Assembly (NCBI GenBank): GCA_026414805.1 | Contig: JAOAIH010000033.1 | Location: 1 to 33,047, forward strand | Origin: Spirochaetota bacterium | GTDB taxonomy: Bacteria; Spirochaetota; UBA4802; UB4802 | Direction of reading: 5' to 3' | Length of the DNA: 33,047 bases | Part shown: piece after piece, positions 24,793 through 32,892 of the stretch | How positions within the stretch are numbered: position 1 is the first letter of the stretch | How the letters are laid out: every line of letters begins with the position of its first letter | Notes under the pieces: generated by a model | Database searches by the model: none | What the model was told of the DNA's origin: nothing | Seen by the model: the letters and a program-made list of their open reading frames with translations, nothing else | Made by a program: the position numbers and the translations under genes

Positions 24793-25524
24793 TTACGAAA
24801 AATTTGGATTTTGAAACAACCCTTTTTCAGCCTTTATAAGATCATGTTCATCATCCACTTCGTACCAACCAAACCCAGAAAGATCACAAATTGATGGTGC
24901 TGTTTTATGATTTTCCGCCAGTATTTGTAGTATGTTTTCAACCACTGCTTTTTCCCCAAAACGTTCTATAGCTTTATAGGCTGCATCTCTATACACTGTT
25001 TCCATTGTTCTATCTACATATGTCATACCAATATAACCACAGTCAAAGTCATGAAGCTGCTTGCTAATGTGAACTATTGTTTTTTTATCTGTGTCTAATT
25101 TAACCTTCATATCATCAGGGCCCAACTGCCTGTCAAAATCACACATTGCAGTAATTTTACTGAATGATTGTTTCATCTTTTCAAACATAATTTTAGGATA
25201 GATATGGTCAACATTGGTAATTAGAAATGAATCATGCGCAAAAGTTTTCAGTGCAGTGATTAATGTAAAAATATTCCCCTTGTGATAATCTTTATTCTCA
25301 AGTATTTTTAAATTTTCTATTTGCTTTTGCTTCAAATGCTTTTCTAAATCGTTAAATGCAAAACCACCGACAACAATAATTTCATTAAAAAAATTTAGAT
25401 CAAAAAAGTCAAAAAGGTAATCTATAAGAGGTTTTCCATTGACTTTTACCATTCCTTTTGTTTTATCTTTTGTCATTTCACCTAATCGGCTTCCAGTACC
25501 TGCAGCTAATACAATTGCACGCAT
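24793..25524 (-). CDS. Sugar/alditol-phosphate nucleotidyltransferase family protein
   Basis: The 243-residue protein is a MobA/LicC-like NTP transferase. It starts with the nucleotide loop MRAIVLAAGTGSRLGE, followed by TKDKTKGMVKVNGKPLIDYL with the family Lys, the metal Asp106 in TNVDHIYP, CDFD, a DFDCGYIGM segment and the C-terminal WYEVDDEHDLIKAE. Members join CTP or another NTP to phosphocholine, inositol phosphate or a sugar phosphate. The cytidylyltransferase group (LicC or inositol-phosphate type) is the closest in pattern, but the substrate cannot be fixed. Its start overlaps the 3' end of a HAD phosphatase gene by 19 bases, so the two are coupled. It converges with the M23 gene, with nine bases between stops. 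Confidence 0.85.
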   Translation of the reverse strand: MRAIVLAAGTGSRLGEMTKDKTKGMVKVNGKPLIDYLFDFFDLNFFNEIIVVGGFAFNDLEKHLKQKQIENLKILENKDYHKGNIFTLITALKTFAHDSFLITNVDHIYPKIMFEKMKQSFSKITAMCDFDRQLGPDDMKVKLDTDKKTIVHISKQLHDFDCGYIGMTYVDRTMETVYRDAAYKAIERFGEKAVVENILQILAENHKTAPSICDLSGFGWYEVDDEHDLIKAEKGLFQNPNFS

Positions 25525-26153
25525 GATAATAACTCCTTTAACGATTCAATCGTCACTATATTGGGATATTTCTGTAAAAATTGTTCTTTGGTAAAGGTCC
25601 CGCATAAACCTATAAATTTTATATTGTTTGTAATAGCTTTTTCGGCATCTTTAAGCGAATCCCCTACAAAAGTCAAATCATCTTTTTGCAAATTAAAATG
25701 TTCTAATACATATTCAAAATGATGCTTACCTTTTTCAAAACCATCCTTAAATCCAAGTACAATGTCAAATTTTAAATTTTCTCTATTTATAAACTGTTCA
25801 ATTAGATATTGAAAATTATTTGATGATACCCCAACTACAAACCCTTTTCTTCGCAATTCGTTTATTACATACCTCACCTCTTCAGAAAATGTGGACTTAA
25901 AAAAGCCATCTTTTTTTGTTTCCTCAAAGATTGCAGCTTTTTGTTTGTTTGTTGGATCACCTGGCAAAATTATTTCTAATTGCTGAAAAAAGGGAACACC
26001 AGAAGTTTCAAGATATTTTTTTCGTGCTTCATCAAATGAAATTTCAGGATGAAATCTATGAATAACTTCTCCTGCAATATCAGCAAACCCCTCCATGGTA
26101 TCAACCAGGGTCCCATCAAAATCAAAGAGCAGTGCCTTGGTTTTAATCAACAT
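25506..26153 (-). CDS. HAD superfamily phosphatase (PGP-like)
   Basis: The 215-residue cytoplasmic protein shows the HAD motifs: D11 and D13 in LLFDFDGTLVDT (motif I), VGVSSNNF (motif II), a Lys in FEKGKHHFEYVLEHF (motif III) and TFVGDSLKDAEKAITN (motif IV). A helical cap between motifs I and II is of phosphoglycolate-phosphatase type. It would remove phosphate from a small phosphorylated metabolite. The 19-base overlap with the nucleotidyltransferase gene suggests that both act on the same pathway, for example by making or trimming the same phosphate ester. That is inference. The ribosome site of ATG 26153 is weak (GGTGG, eleven bases away). Confidence 0.9.
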   Translation of the reverse strand: MLIKTKALLFDFDGTLVDTMEGFADIAGEVIHRFHPEISFDEARKKYLETSGVPFFQQLEIILPGDPTNKQKAAIFEETKKDGFFKSTFSEEVRYVINELRRKGFVVGVSSNNFQYLIEQFINRENLKFDIVLGFKDGFEKGKHHFEYVLEHFNLQKDDLTFVGDSLKDAEKAITNNIKFIGLCGTFTKEQFLQKYPNIVTIESLKELLSCVQLY

Positions 26154-26361
26154 TTAAAAATAATCCACCATAAATTTTTGTCATTGATGTGCTGCGATAA
26201 ATATAGCTATAAAAGTTGCAAACTATGAAACATAAATCTCTATCAATCTCTGACAGAGTATATGATTGTCAATAGAAAAAAGGATAATTTAATTTTAAAT
26301 TTTTTATTTTACATTACCAATTGTATACTTTTATTTTATTAAATACAAGATCAACACTTAC

Positions 26362-26391
26362 TTGACATAGTAGTATGGATGCACATATATT
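26362..26391 (+). promoter_or_regulatory. Promoter of the small smr gene, leaderless type
   Basis: A perfect TTGACA (26362-26367), 18 bases, TATATT (26386-26391). The -10 ends eight bases before ATG 26400, so the transcript should start at or within two bases of the start codon. Confidence 0.7.
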
Positions 26392-26399
26392 CTATAACT

Positions 26400-26678
26400 A
26401 TGGCAAATCAGCATAATAATAATTCAAATGAATACACCAATATAGAATTATTTGATACTATAGATCTTCATTACTTTCATCCTCGTGACATAAAAAGTAT
26501 TCTTGAGGAATTCATCAATAATGCAATAGAGAAAGGGTATATGCGCCTTGAGATTATTCATGGCAAAGGAAAATCTGTAAATAAAACTATTGTACATAAC
26601 TACTGTAAAAAAGATCCCAGAGTTAAAGCATTTTTTGACAAACCAGGCAATTGGGGTATAACAATTGTCATATTATGA
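26400..26678 (+). CDS. Stand-alone Smr domain protein
   Basis: The 92-residue protein is a minimal Smr domain, the small MutS-related module known as a nicking endonuclease or RNA-cleaving fold. The two signatures are IDLH at 21-24 and IHGKGKS at 53-59, the equivalents of LDLH and HGxGxG. The C-terminus (FDKPGNWGITIVIL) matches the last strand of the domain. I take ATG 26400 as the start because the promoter at 26362-26391 would start transcription right there; ATG 26379 in the same frame lies inside the promoter spacer. There is no ribosome site, so the mRNA is probably leaderless. A MutS2 with its own Smr domain lies 1 kb downstream. Confidence 0.88.
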   Translation: MANQHNNNSNEYTNIELFDTIDLHYFHPRDIKSILEEFINNAIEKGYMRLEIIHGKGKSVNKTIVHNYCKKDPRVKAFFDKPGNWGITIVIL

Positions 26679-26691
26679 AAGGGAGAACAAA

Positions 26692-27609
26692 ATGAATACA
26701 ATAATTATAACAGGTGGTACAGGTTTTATAGGTACTCACCTTACACAAAAATTGCTTACAAAAGGATATTCAGTAATTATATTAACACGCAACCCAGGAA
26801 AATTTTTATCACATACTGCTTCATTAAAATATACTGCATGGGATGGTAAAACCGGTGAAGGTTGGGCAGATCTTGTCAATGAAGCTTACGCTATAATAAA
26901 TTTAGCAGGCGAATCTATTGCAGGCACACGATGGACAAATGAAAAAAAAACAAAAATATTGCAAAGCCGGCTACAAGCAGGAAATGCTGTCATTGACGCA
27001 ATAAAAAAGGCAAAAAAGAAACCTGAGGTAATCATCCAAGCTTCTGCTATAGGTTATTATGGTACACGAAGTGAATCCTTAAATGAAAATTCAAGCCCTG
27101 GATTAGGATTTTTACCTGATGTTGCAATTCAATGGGAAGCTTCTACTAAGGAAGCAATTAACTTTGGTATACGCCATGTGATTATCCGGACAGGGCTTGT
27201 GTTGGGAGAAAATGAAGGATTATTAAGAATTTTAATTCCAATATTTAAATGGTATTTGGGGGGATATTTTGGTGACGGCTCACAATGGATGTCGTGGATA
27301 CACATTGATGATGAAGTAAATTCTATTATACATTGCCTTGAAAACAGAAGTATTCACGGGCCGGTAAATGCAGTGTCGCCAAATCCAGTGACAGCAAAGC
27401 ATTTTTATAAAACACTGGCAAAGGTTTTACACAGGCCGTGTTTATTTAAAATACCTGAGTTTGCTATTACACTGATGCTGGGGCAAATGGCCCAGGAACT
27501 GATTTTATCCAGCCAAAAAGTACATCCTGATGTTCTTATTTCAACAAAATTTAACTTTACTTATCCAAATCTTTATGAAGCTTTGTATTCTCTGTTGGAA
27601 AAAAAATAA
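26692..27609 (+). CDS. TIGR01777 family NAD(P)-binding epimerase-like protein
   Basis: The 305-residue protein is an extended short-chain dehydrogenase of the TIGR01777 (YfcH-like) family, whose role is not settled. Visible are the Rossmann motif ITGGTGFIGTHLTQKL near the N-terminus, the family block NLAGESIAGTRWTNEKK, IQASAIGYYGTR with the catalytic Tyr, IIRTGLVLG and the C-terminal GDGSQWMSWIHIDDEV. GGGAG lies six bases before ATG 26692; an in-frame ATG at 26665 overlaps the end of the smr gene. It lies 13 bases after the smr stop, so the two are co-transcribed. MutS2 follows after 66 bases and may be in the same transcript. Confidence 0.92.
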   Translation: MNTIIITGGTGFIGTHLTQKLLTKGYSVIILTRNPGKFLSHTASLKYTAWDGKTGEGWADLVNEAYAIINLAGESIAGTRWTNEKKTKILQSRLQAGNAVIDAIKKAKKKPEVIIQASAIGYYGTRSESLNENSSPGLGFLPDVAIQWEASTKEAINFGIRHVIIRTGLVLGENEGLLRILIPIFKWYLGGYFGDGSQWMSWIHIDDEVNSIIHCLENRSIHGPVNAVSPNPVTAKHFYKTLAKVLHRPCLFKIPEFAITLMLGQMAQELILSSQKVHPDVLISTKFNFTYPNLYEALYSLLEKK

Positions 27610-27675
27610 TAGTATGTATTATTGTGATATTTTGAAGCAAAATGATTAGATATACATAACTATCCGGTCCCCGAT

Positions 27676-30069
27676 ATGAACGATAATATGCTAATAACAC
27701 ATGAAGAAGCACAAATGCTTGAATGGCATACACTTATATCCTATATTGTAAATTTCTGTTCTACTGAAATAGGCAAGCAATATTGTAATAATTTACAGCC
27801 ACTTCAATTCCATGAGATAATTTCTCAATATAGCAAACTAAACTGTGTAAAAGAAATTCTACGCGTAGGGCATTACCCAGATTTTACCGGTATATATGAT
27901 ATAACTTTATTGCTGGATAAGGCAGCTAAAGGTGCAACACTTACAATAGAAGAAATTTTTAAAATACGACAATTTTTGGTTGGGCAACACAGAATCTGTG
28001 ATTTCTTTAAATCAGTTCACTATGATACATCAATACTATCCGAACTTAACACTATTGACGACTGCAATGATCTTTTTAAACTATTAACTTCATCAATTAC
28101 CGAAAATGGTAATTTAAATGAGCATTCATATCCAATATTACGGAAAATTCAAAGAGATATCACTGAATTACATTCCACAATACAGAAGAGTTTAAACAGC
28201 TTGATCCATTCACAAAATTACCAACCCATAGTACAGGATAAAATATATACAATAAAAAATAACCGATACGTAATTCCGGTTAAATCATCGTATAAAAGCA
28301 AAATTAAAGGAACTATTCTTGATATCTCTTCTTCAGGTGCCACTCTTTTTATTGAACCAGAAAGCATTCATGAACTAAATAACACATTATTATATAAGGA
28401 ACTTGAATTGCAGCGTGAAATTGAACGTATATTGCAGATTCTTTCTTTTGAGATTGGTTCCAATGCAACTCAGTTGAAAAATAACTCAGCTAAATTGGCT
28501 TATCTAGATTTTTGCACAGCATGCGCACGGTTTGCAATTGTCTACAATGCCCACACACCTGCTGTTTCACCTACCCCGTATTTTGAATGTATCAATGCTC
28601 GACACCCTTTATTAGCAATCCTATTGCAAGATAAAGTAGTTCCATGCTCTATACATTGTGGCAAATCATTCAATTGCCTTGTGATTTCTGGGGTCAATAC
28701 TGGAGGAAAAACTGTTTTACTCAAAATGCTTGGTTTGTTTGCATTAATGGTTAGACACGGATTACCAATTACTGCAAATCCTGATTCAACTATTGGGTAT
28801 TTTGAAAATATATATGTTGATATAGGAGATGAACAAAACCTGATGCAATCATTATCTACATTCAGCGGACAGATAAAAAATATAGTACGCATACTAAAAA
28901 AGGCAAATGACAAAAGCTTAGTTCTAATAGATGAGATAATTGTTGGAACAGACCCAAAACAGGGCGCTGCCATTGCGCAGGCTGTTCTGGAATATCTTGC
29001 TAGTAAAAATTCAATTATAGCTGTTACTACTCACTACTCGCAATTAAAAGAGATAGCATCCAGGGATAATCGCTTTGAAAATGCATCGGTAATTTTTGAC
29101 ATTAATTCCATGCAGCCTACCTATCAGGTTCTTCTTGGAATTCCAGGTGCTAGTTACACCATTGAAATAGCTAAAAATTTATCCCTCCCAGATGAAATTA
29201 TTAACAAAGCATTATCATTGCTTGATTCCTCATCGCAATCGGTTGATGCACTGCTTTCTAAAATTACTGAGCAATCGCATGCTTTGCAACAAAAGGAGCA
29301 GGAGCTATCGCTTCTTAAACAAGAACTACAAAAATTAAAAGAAGAATATAACACAAAAATTAACGAATTACAGAGCACAATTGAAAAAGTTTCAAAAGAA
29401 CAAGCCACTTCATTTTTTAATGAACTGCAGGAATATCGAAATCGCATTGTTGACCGAATCAGGGAAATACAATCCATGTCCATGAAAGATGCAACTAATC
29501 TTATTCAGGATATTACCGCATTTCAGGAAAAAGTCAAAGGTACAATAAACACATTGCAAAAACCACATGACAATATGGTGCCCTGCTCTGATGAACTGGC
29601 ACAAAGAGGCAAGAAAGTGTATGTTCCATCATTGCAACAATATGGAACAATAGAAGAAATAGACTACAGGGAAAAGGTTGTGAAAGTTAGAATGGGGACT
29701 TTAGCTAGCAGGTTCTCTTTTAGTGATGTATACTGTATTGTAGAATCAACAACACCTGTTGCAGCTAAAAAGAAATATACAGTGACAAAAGAACAAATTA
29801 CATCAGTACCTATAACCATACAAACACAATACAATACCATTGACTTAAGAGGCCTGCGCGTTGATGAGGCCTTGCAAAAATTAGATTACGAATTGGACGC
29901 GATGGTAAAAAGGAATATTCCATCTGTAGTTGTTATTCACGGACATGGGACAGGTTCGTTGAAAAAGGCAGTGCGAGATTATGTAAAACATTCGTTCTAT
30001 GCCACAAACTATCGCCCTGGCCAACCAGAAGAAGGTGGTGACGGAGTTACCATAATTCAGTTGCGATAG
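27676..30069 (+). CDS. mutS2: MutS2 family ATPase and Smr-domain protein
   Basis: The 797-residue protein has the MutS2 layout: an N-terminal core and clamp region, the MutS ATPase with Walker A at 339-346 (GVNTGGKT) and Walker B at 416-420 (VLIDE in IDEIIVGTDP), a long coiled-coil (about 525-610), and a C-terminal Smr domain with IDLRGLRVDEAL at 722 and HGHGTG at 755-760. MutS2 is involved in suppressing recombination and in rescuing collided ribosomes, not in mismatch repair. Walker A has Val where most family members have Pro, which is a minor change. No Shine-Dalgarno site precedes ATG 27676 or the in-frame ATG 27688. Its TAG stop lies inside an iterated decamer. Confidence 0.96.
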   Translation: MNDNMLITHEEAQMLEWHTLISYIVNFCSTEIGKQYCNNLQPLQFHEIISQYSKLNCVKEILRVGHYPDFTGIYDITLLLDKAAKGATLTIEEIFKIRQFLVGQHRICDFFKSVHYDTSILSELNTIDDCNDLFKLLTSSITENGNLNEHSYPILRKIQRDITELHSTIQKSLNSLIHSQNYQPIVQDKIYTIKNNRYVIPVKSSYKSKIKGTILDISSSGATLFIEPESIHELNNTLLYKELELQREIERILQILSFEIGSNATQLKNNSAKLAYLDFCTACARFAIVYNAHTPAVSPTPYFECINARHPLLAILLQDKVVPCSIHCGKSFNCLVISGVNTGGKTVLLKMLGLFALMVRHGLPITANPDSTIGYFENIYVDIGDEQNLMQSLSTFSGQIKNIVRILKKANDKSLVLIDEIIVGTDPKQGAAIAQAVLEYLASKNSIIAVTTHYSQLKEIASRDNRFENASVIFDINSMQPTYQVLLGIPGASYTIEIAKNLSLPDEIINKALSLLDSSSQSVDALLSKITEQSHALQQKEQELSLLKQELQKLKEEYNTKINELQSTIEKVSKEQATSFFNELQEYRNRIVDRIREIQSMSMKDATNLIQDITAFQEKVKGTINTLQKPHDNMVPCSDELAQRGKKVYVPSLQQYGTIEEIDYREKVVKVRMGTLASRFSFSDVYCIVESTTPVAAKKKYTVTKEQITSVPITIQTQYNTIDLRGLRVDEALQKLDYELDAMVKRNIPSVVVIHGHGTGSLKKAVRDYVKHSFYATNYRPGQPEEGGDGVTIIQLR
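29302..29311 (+). repeat. Iterated decamer GAGCTATCGC, copy 6
   Basis: An exact copy in the mutS2 coiled-coil region, in frame as Glu-Leu-Ser-Leu. The preceding CAG matches copy 5 as well. Confidence 0.8.
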
Positions 30070-30072
30070 CTC
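30063..30072 (-). repeat. Iterated decamer GAGCTATCGC, copy 7
   Basis: An exact copy on the minus strand (GCGATAGCTC on plus). The TAG within it is the mutS2 stop codon. A core copy in the other orientation lies at 30009-30015. Confidence 0.8.
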
Positions 30073-30085
30073 ATTGCAGTAGCTC

Positions 30086-31681
30086 TCAGGCACTACTACA
30101 AATAACTGCTTCATAAGGCTTCAGTAAAATCTTTGGTGAATTATTATTCTGTGCTTTAGTATTAAGAGACGACAGCAAGAGTTTATATGTGCCAGAAAGA
30201 ACAACCTCTTTTGCTGATGAAGAAAAATTAAGTGCGATTATACAGTGGTCACTTTGCCAGTTACGTTTATACATCATGACATCGTCTGCAGCAGGTATAA
30301 ATTCGATATCACCTTCATAGAGCGCCCGATGAGCTTTTCGTACTGCAATTAATTGTTTATATAATTGCAACAAAGAGTTTTCATCGTTTGACTGTATCGC
30401 AACATTGGTATGGATATAATCAGGATTTACCGGCAGCCATGGCTTTACTTTTGAAAAGCCTGCATATTCAGTTGCATCCCACTGCATGGGAGTGCGTGCT
30501 TTATCCCTACCTTTATGGAATGGCCAGTATTTTTTTCCCAGTGGATCCTGAATATCCTTGCGCGCAATCTTTCCATCAACCATTCCAATTTCTTCGCCAT
30601 AATATATAAAAGGAGTTCCTCTTTGAGTTAATAGCAAAACCGCTAGTAACCTGGCCTTAATTGTATCGTTTTTTACCATACGTGTAATGGCTCGGGATTG
30701 ATCATGATTGGAAAAGACGTGACATGGCCATCCCTTATTGCCAATTGCATTGTACCAGTCTACAAAAATCTTTTGTAACTCACGGCTATCAAATGATGCA
30801 AATATAGTTGAAAAATTAAAATTTAGATGCATTTCATCATTATTTCCCAAAAATGATGCGGGAATGTTTGGGTCCTTTATCCCTTCATCCAGATAAATTT
30901 CACCAACACTCATGATATCACCATAACTATCTAACAAAACACGCATTTCTTTTAGAATTTCATGCGTTTCAGGCTGATTCCGGTCATATTTATGTAATTG
31001 CTGATCATGCCTCCGTGGATTAGTGAAACGTAACTTATAGGGATTATTTCTAAATTGACTATCTTTAACTAATAAATTAATGACATCAAATCTAAATCCC
31101 TTTACCCCAAGATCAAGCCAGAACTTCAACACATCAAACATTGCCTTTTTTACGTAGGGATTGCGCCAATTTAAATCAGGTTGCTGCTTTGTGAACAAAT
31201 GAAGGTAATACTCTTGTGTAAACCGATCCCATTCCCAGGCTCTTCCACCAAATGCAGCCATCCAGTTATTTGGCACCTTGCCATTTTTGCCTGGATGCCA
31301 GATATACCAGTCCCGTTTAGGATTATCTTTTGAAGATCGTGATTCCAAAAACCAGGGATGTAGATGTGATGTATGATTGAAAACCATATCCATGATTATT
31401 GCAATCTTTCGCTTATCCGCTTCTTTTACAAGTTTTTTAAAATCGTGAAGGGTGCCAAAGACAGGGTCAATATCACAATAATCACTAACATCATATCCAA
31501 AATCATACATTGGGGATCGATAAATGGGCGACAGCCATATTCCATCTATACCAAGGTTTTGTAAATAATCCAGCGATTCAATGATGCCGTTAATATCACC
31601 AATGCCGTCATTATTAGAATCATTGAAGCTACGGGGGTAAATCTGATAAATTACCCCGTGCTTCCACCACACCTTTTTCAT
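30086..31681 (-). CDS. GH13 alpha-glucosidase, oligo-1,6-glucosidase-like
   Basis: The 531-residue cytoplasmic enzyme has no signal peptide and matches the GH13_31 oligo-1,6-glucosidase group. It has a Ca-loop DSNNDGIGDI (21-30), MDMVFNHTS (97-105), QPDLNW (167-172, the region V sequence of alpha-1,6 enzymes), the nucleophile D199 in GFRFDVIN, the acid E261 in VGEIYLDEG and D327 in FSNHDQSR. Residue 200 after the nucleophile is Val, as in isomaltases; alpha-1,4 enzymes usually have Ala or Thr there. The predicted reaction is hydrolysis of isomaltose and alpha-1,6 ends of oligosaccharides. ATG 31681 starts 14 bases after the aldolase stop. It converges with mutS2, with 16 bases between stops. 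Confidence 0.94.
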   Translation of the reverse strand: MKKVWWKHGVIYQIYPRSFNDSNNDGIGDINGIIESLDYLQNLGIDGIWLSPIYRSPMYDFGYDVSDYCDIDPVFGTLHDFKKLVKEADKRKIAIIMDMVFNHTSHLHPWFLESRSSKDNPKRDWYIWHPGKNGKVPNNWMAAFGGRAWEWDRFTQEYYLHLFTKQQPDLNWRNPYVKKAMFDVLKFWLDLGVKGFRFDVINLLVKDSQFRNNPYKLRFTNPRRHDQQLHKYDRNQPETHEILKEMRVLLDSYGDIMSVGEIYLDEGIKDPNIPASFLGNNDEMHLNFNFSTIFASFDSRELQKIFVDWYNAIGNKGWPCHVFSNHDQSRAITRMVKNDTIKARLLAVLLLTQRGTPFIYYGEEIGMVDGKIARKDIQDPLGKKYWPFHKGRDKARTPMQWDATEYAGFSKVKPWLPVNPDYIHTNVAIQSNDENSLLQLYKQLIAVRKAHRALYEGDIEFIPAADDVMMYKRNWQSDHCIIALNFSSSAKEVVLSGTYKLLLSSLNTKAQNNNSPKILLKPYEAVICSSA

Positions 31682-31695
31682 CGTAACACTCTGGT

Positions 31696-32892
31696 TTATT
31701 CGTAGTCTCTTTCTTTTGACTCTTTAATCGTCTTCTTACTTACAGTTTTTTCCATCTGAGCTTTTACATCATCACCCTTACCAACAGCTTGCAATGCCTT
31801 AAAATACGCAGCTGCCGTTTCGTACACTGCCTGGTCTACCCTTTCCTGTATCTTTTTATTAGAGTAATACTCCTGTGCCATTGCTTCTTTAAAAGGCTTG
31901 AAAAGTTTCTTCATATTACCACCTTTCATATTATTTGCCAGTGCATACTCCTCCATCTTTTTCCATAAATCCATTGAAATGCCTTTATCAGGATTCTTTT
32001 GATATGAAGGTCCTTTCTCCACTGCTACACCATACTCATCAGTATCTATACCCCATATCACATTCTGCCAGGTAGTACCAACATTTGCTTTAAATATTCC
32101 GTACTTATAGAATTTACCCACATCTTCTATAGCAGTACCTGTTGTACCATGCTGAGCTATCCCCACTCCCCATGGAGCCATGGCTTTGTAAGTATTGTAC
32201 GTAAGTTCCAAGTCTATATTTCCACGAACATTTCCATGAGTGGTTCCATTATTTATTGCAATTAAATCGGGGCATTGACCCAACTTTGCAAGTGCCTCAA
32301 CAAGGGTAACTGCCTCGCTTACTGAAGAATTACCATGAGCACCCCCAATTTCCCCCACTTCGGATTCATACATTAACCCTGCCCTTACTACCTGTTCGCT
32401 TAAAAGTGCACTCAACGCAATATTCTGCTCCATTGGCAAAAATGACACATCAATAGAAAAAGATCCATACCCTGCTTCAATAGAAGCCTTAATGAGAGCA
32501 TCTGCTTTATCAAATGCTTTCCTGCTCAGCTCCTGTACAGTAGTGTGGTCTCTGTGGCAGGTAAATGGAACAGCTTTTTCGCCAACATTTCCCATTCTTT
32601 CATTTAAAGTTACTACCAGAGTAATGAAATCTTTAGGTGTTAAACCAGTATATCCTCCTGATAAGTCACTTTCGGATAATGCAAGCTCATATATAACCGG
32701 AGCATTTAGTTCCATTGATGCCTTGATAATACCCGGTATAGCTATCTCATGACGAGTATTTACTGCCATTACAACCCAGTGATTCCCTTCTTTCATTGCT
32801 GATTGTATAATCGATTTACCATTGACATGCATAACTTTAGAATCAGGAAATGCTTTCTTAAAATTTTCAGGTCGTAAATCTAATATACTCAT
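31696..32892 (-). CDS. Class II fructose-bisphosphate aldolase family protein
   Basis: The 398-residue protein is a zinc-type class II aldolase, the central glycolytic cleavage of fructose 1,6-bisphosphate. The pattern includes VPFTCHRDHTT with the Asp-His pair (D115, H116), a zinc loop ESEVGEIGGAHGN (177-188), the second zinc His219 in AINNGTTHGN, the phosphate loop IAQHGTTGT with H248, and KANVGTTWQN. It is longer than the common 280-350 residues; the C-terminal 90 residues (from about 305) form a Lys-rich helical extension. ATG 32892 with GGAGG seven bases upstream is preferred over ATG 32916. It begins a two-gene unit with the GH13 enzyme. The related tagatose-bisphosphate aldolase type is an alternative. 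Confidence 0.92.
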   Translation of the reverse strand: MSILDLRPENFKKAFPDSKVMHVNGKSIIQSAMKEGNHWVVMAVNTRHEIAIPGIIKASMELNAPVIYELALSESDLSGGYTGLTPKDFITLVVTLNERMGNVGEKAVPFTCHRDHTTVQELSRKAFDKADALIKASIEAGYGSFSIDVSFLPMEQNIALSALLSEQVVRAGLMYESEVGEIGGAHGNSSVSEAVTLVEALAKLGQCPDLIAINNGTTHGNVRGNIDLELTYNTYKAMAPWGVGIAQHGTTGTAIEDVGKFYKYGIFKANVGTTWQNVIWGIDTDEYGVAVEKGPSYQKNPDKGISMDLWKKMEEYALANNMKGGNMKKLFKPFKEAMAQEYYSNKKIQERVDQAVYETAAAYFKALQAVGKGDDVKAQMEKTVSKKTIKESKERDYE

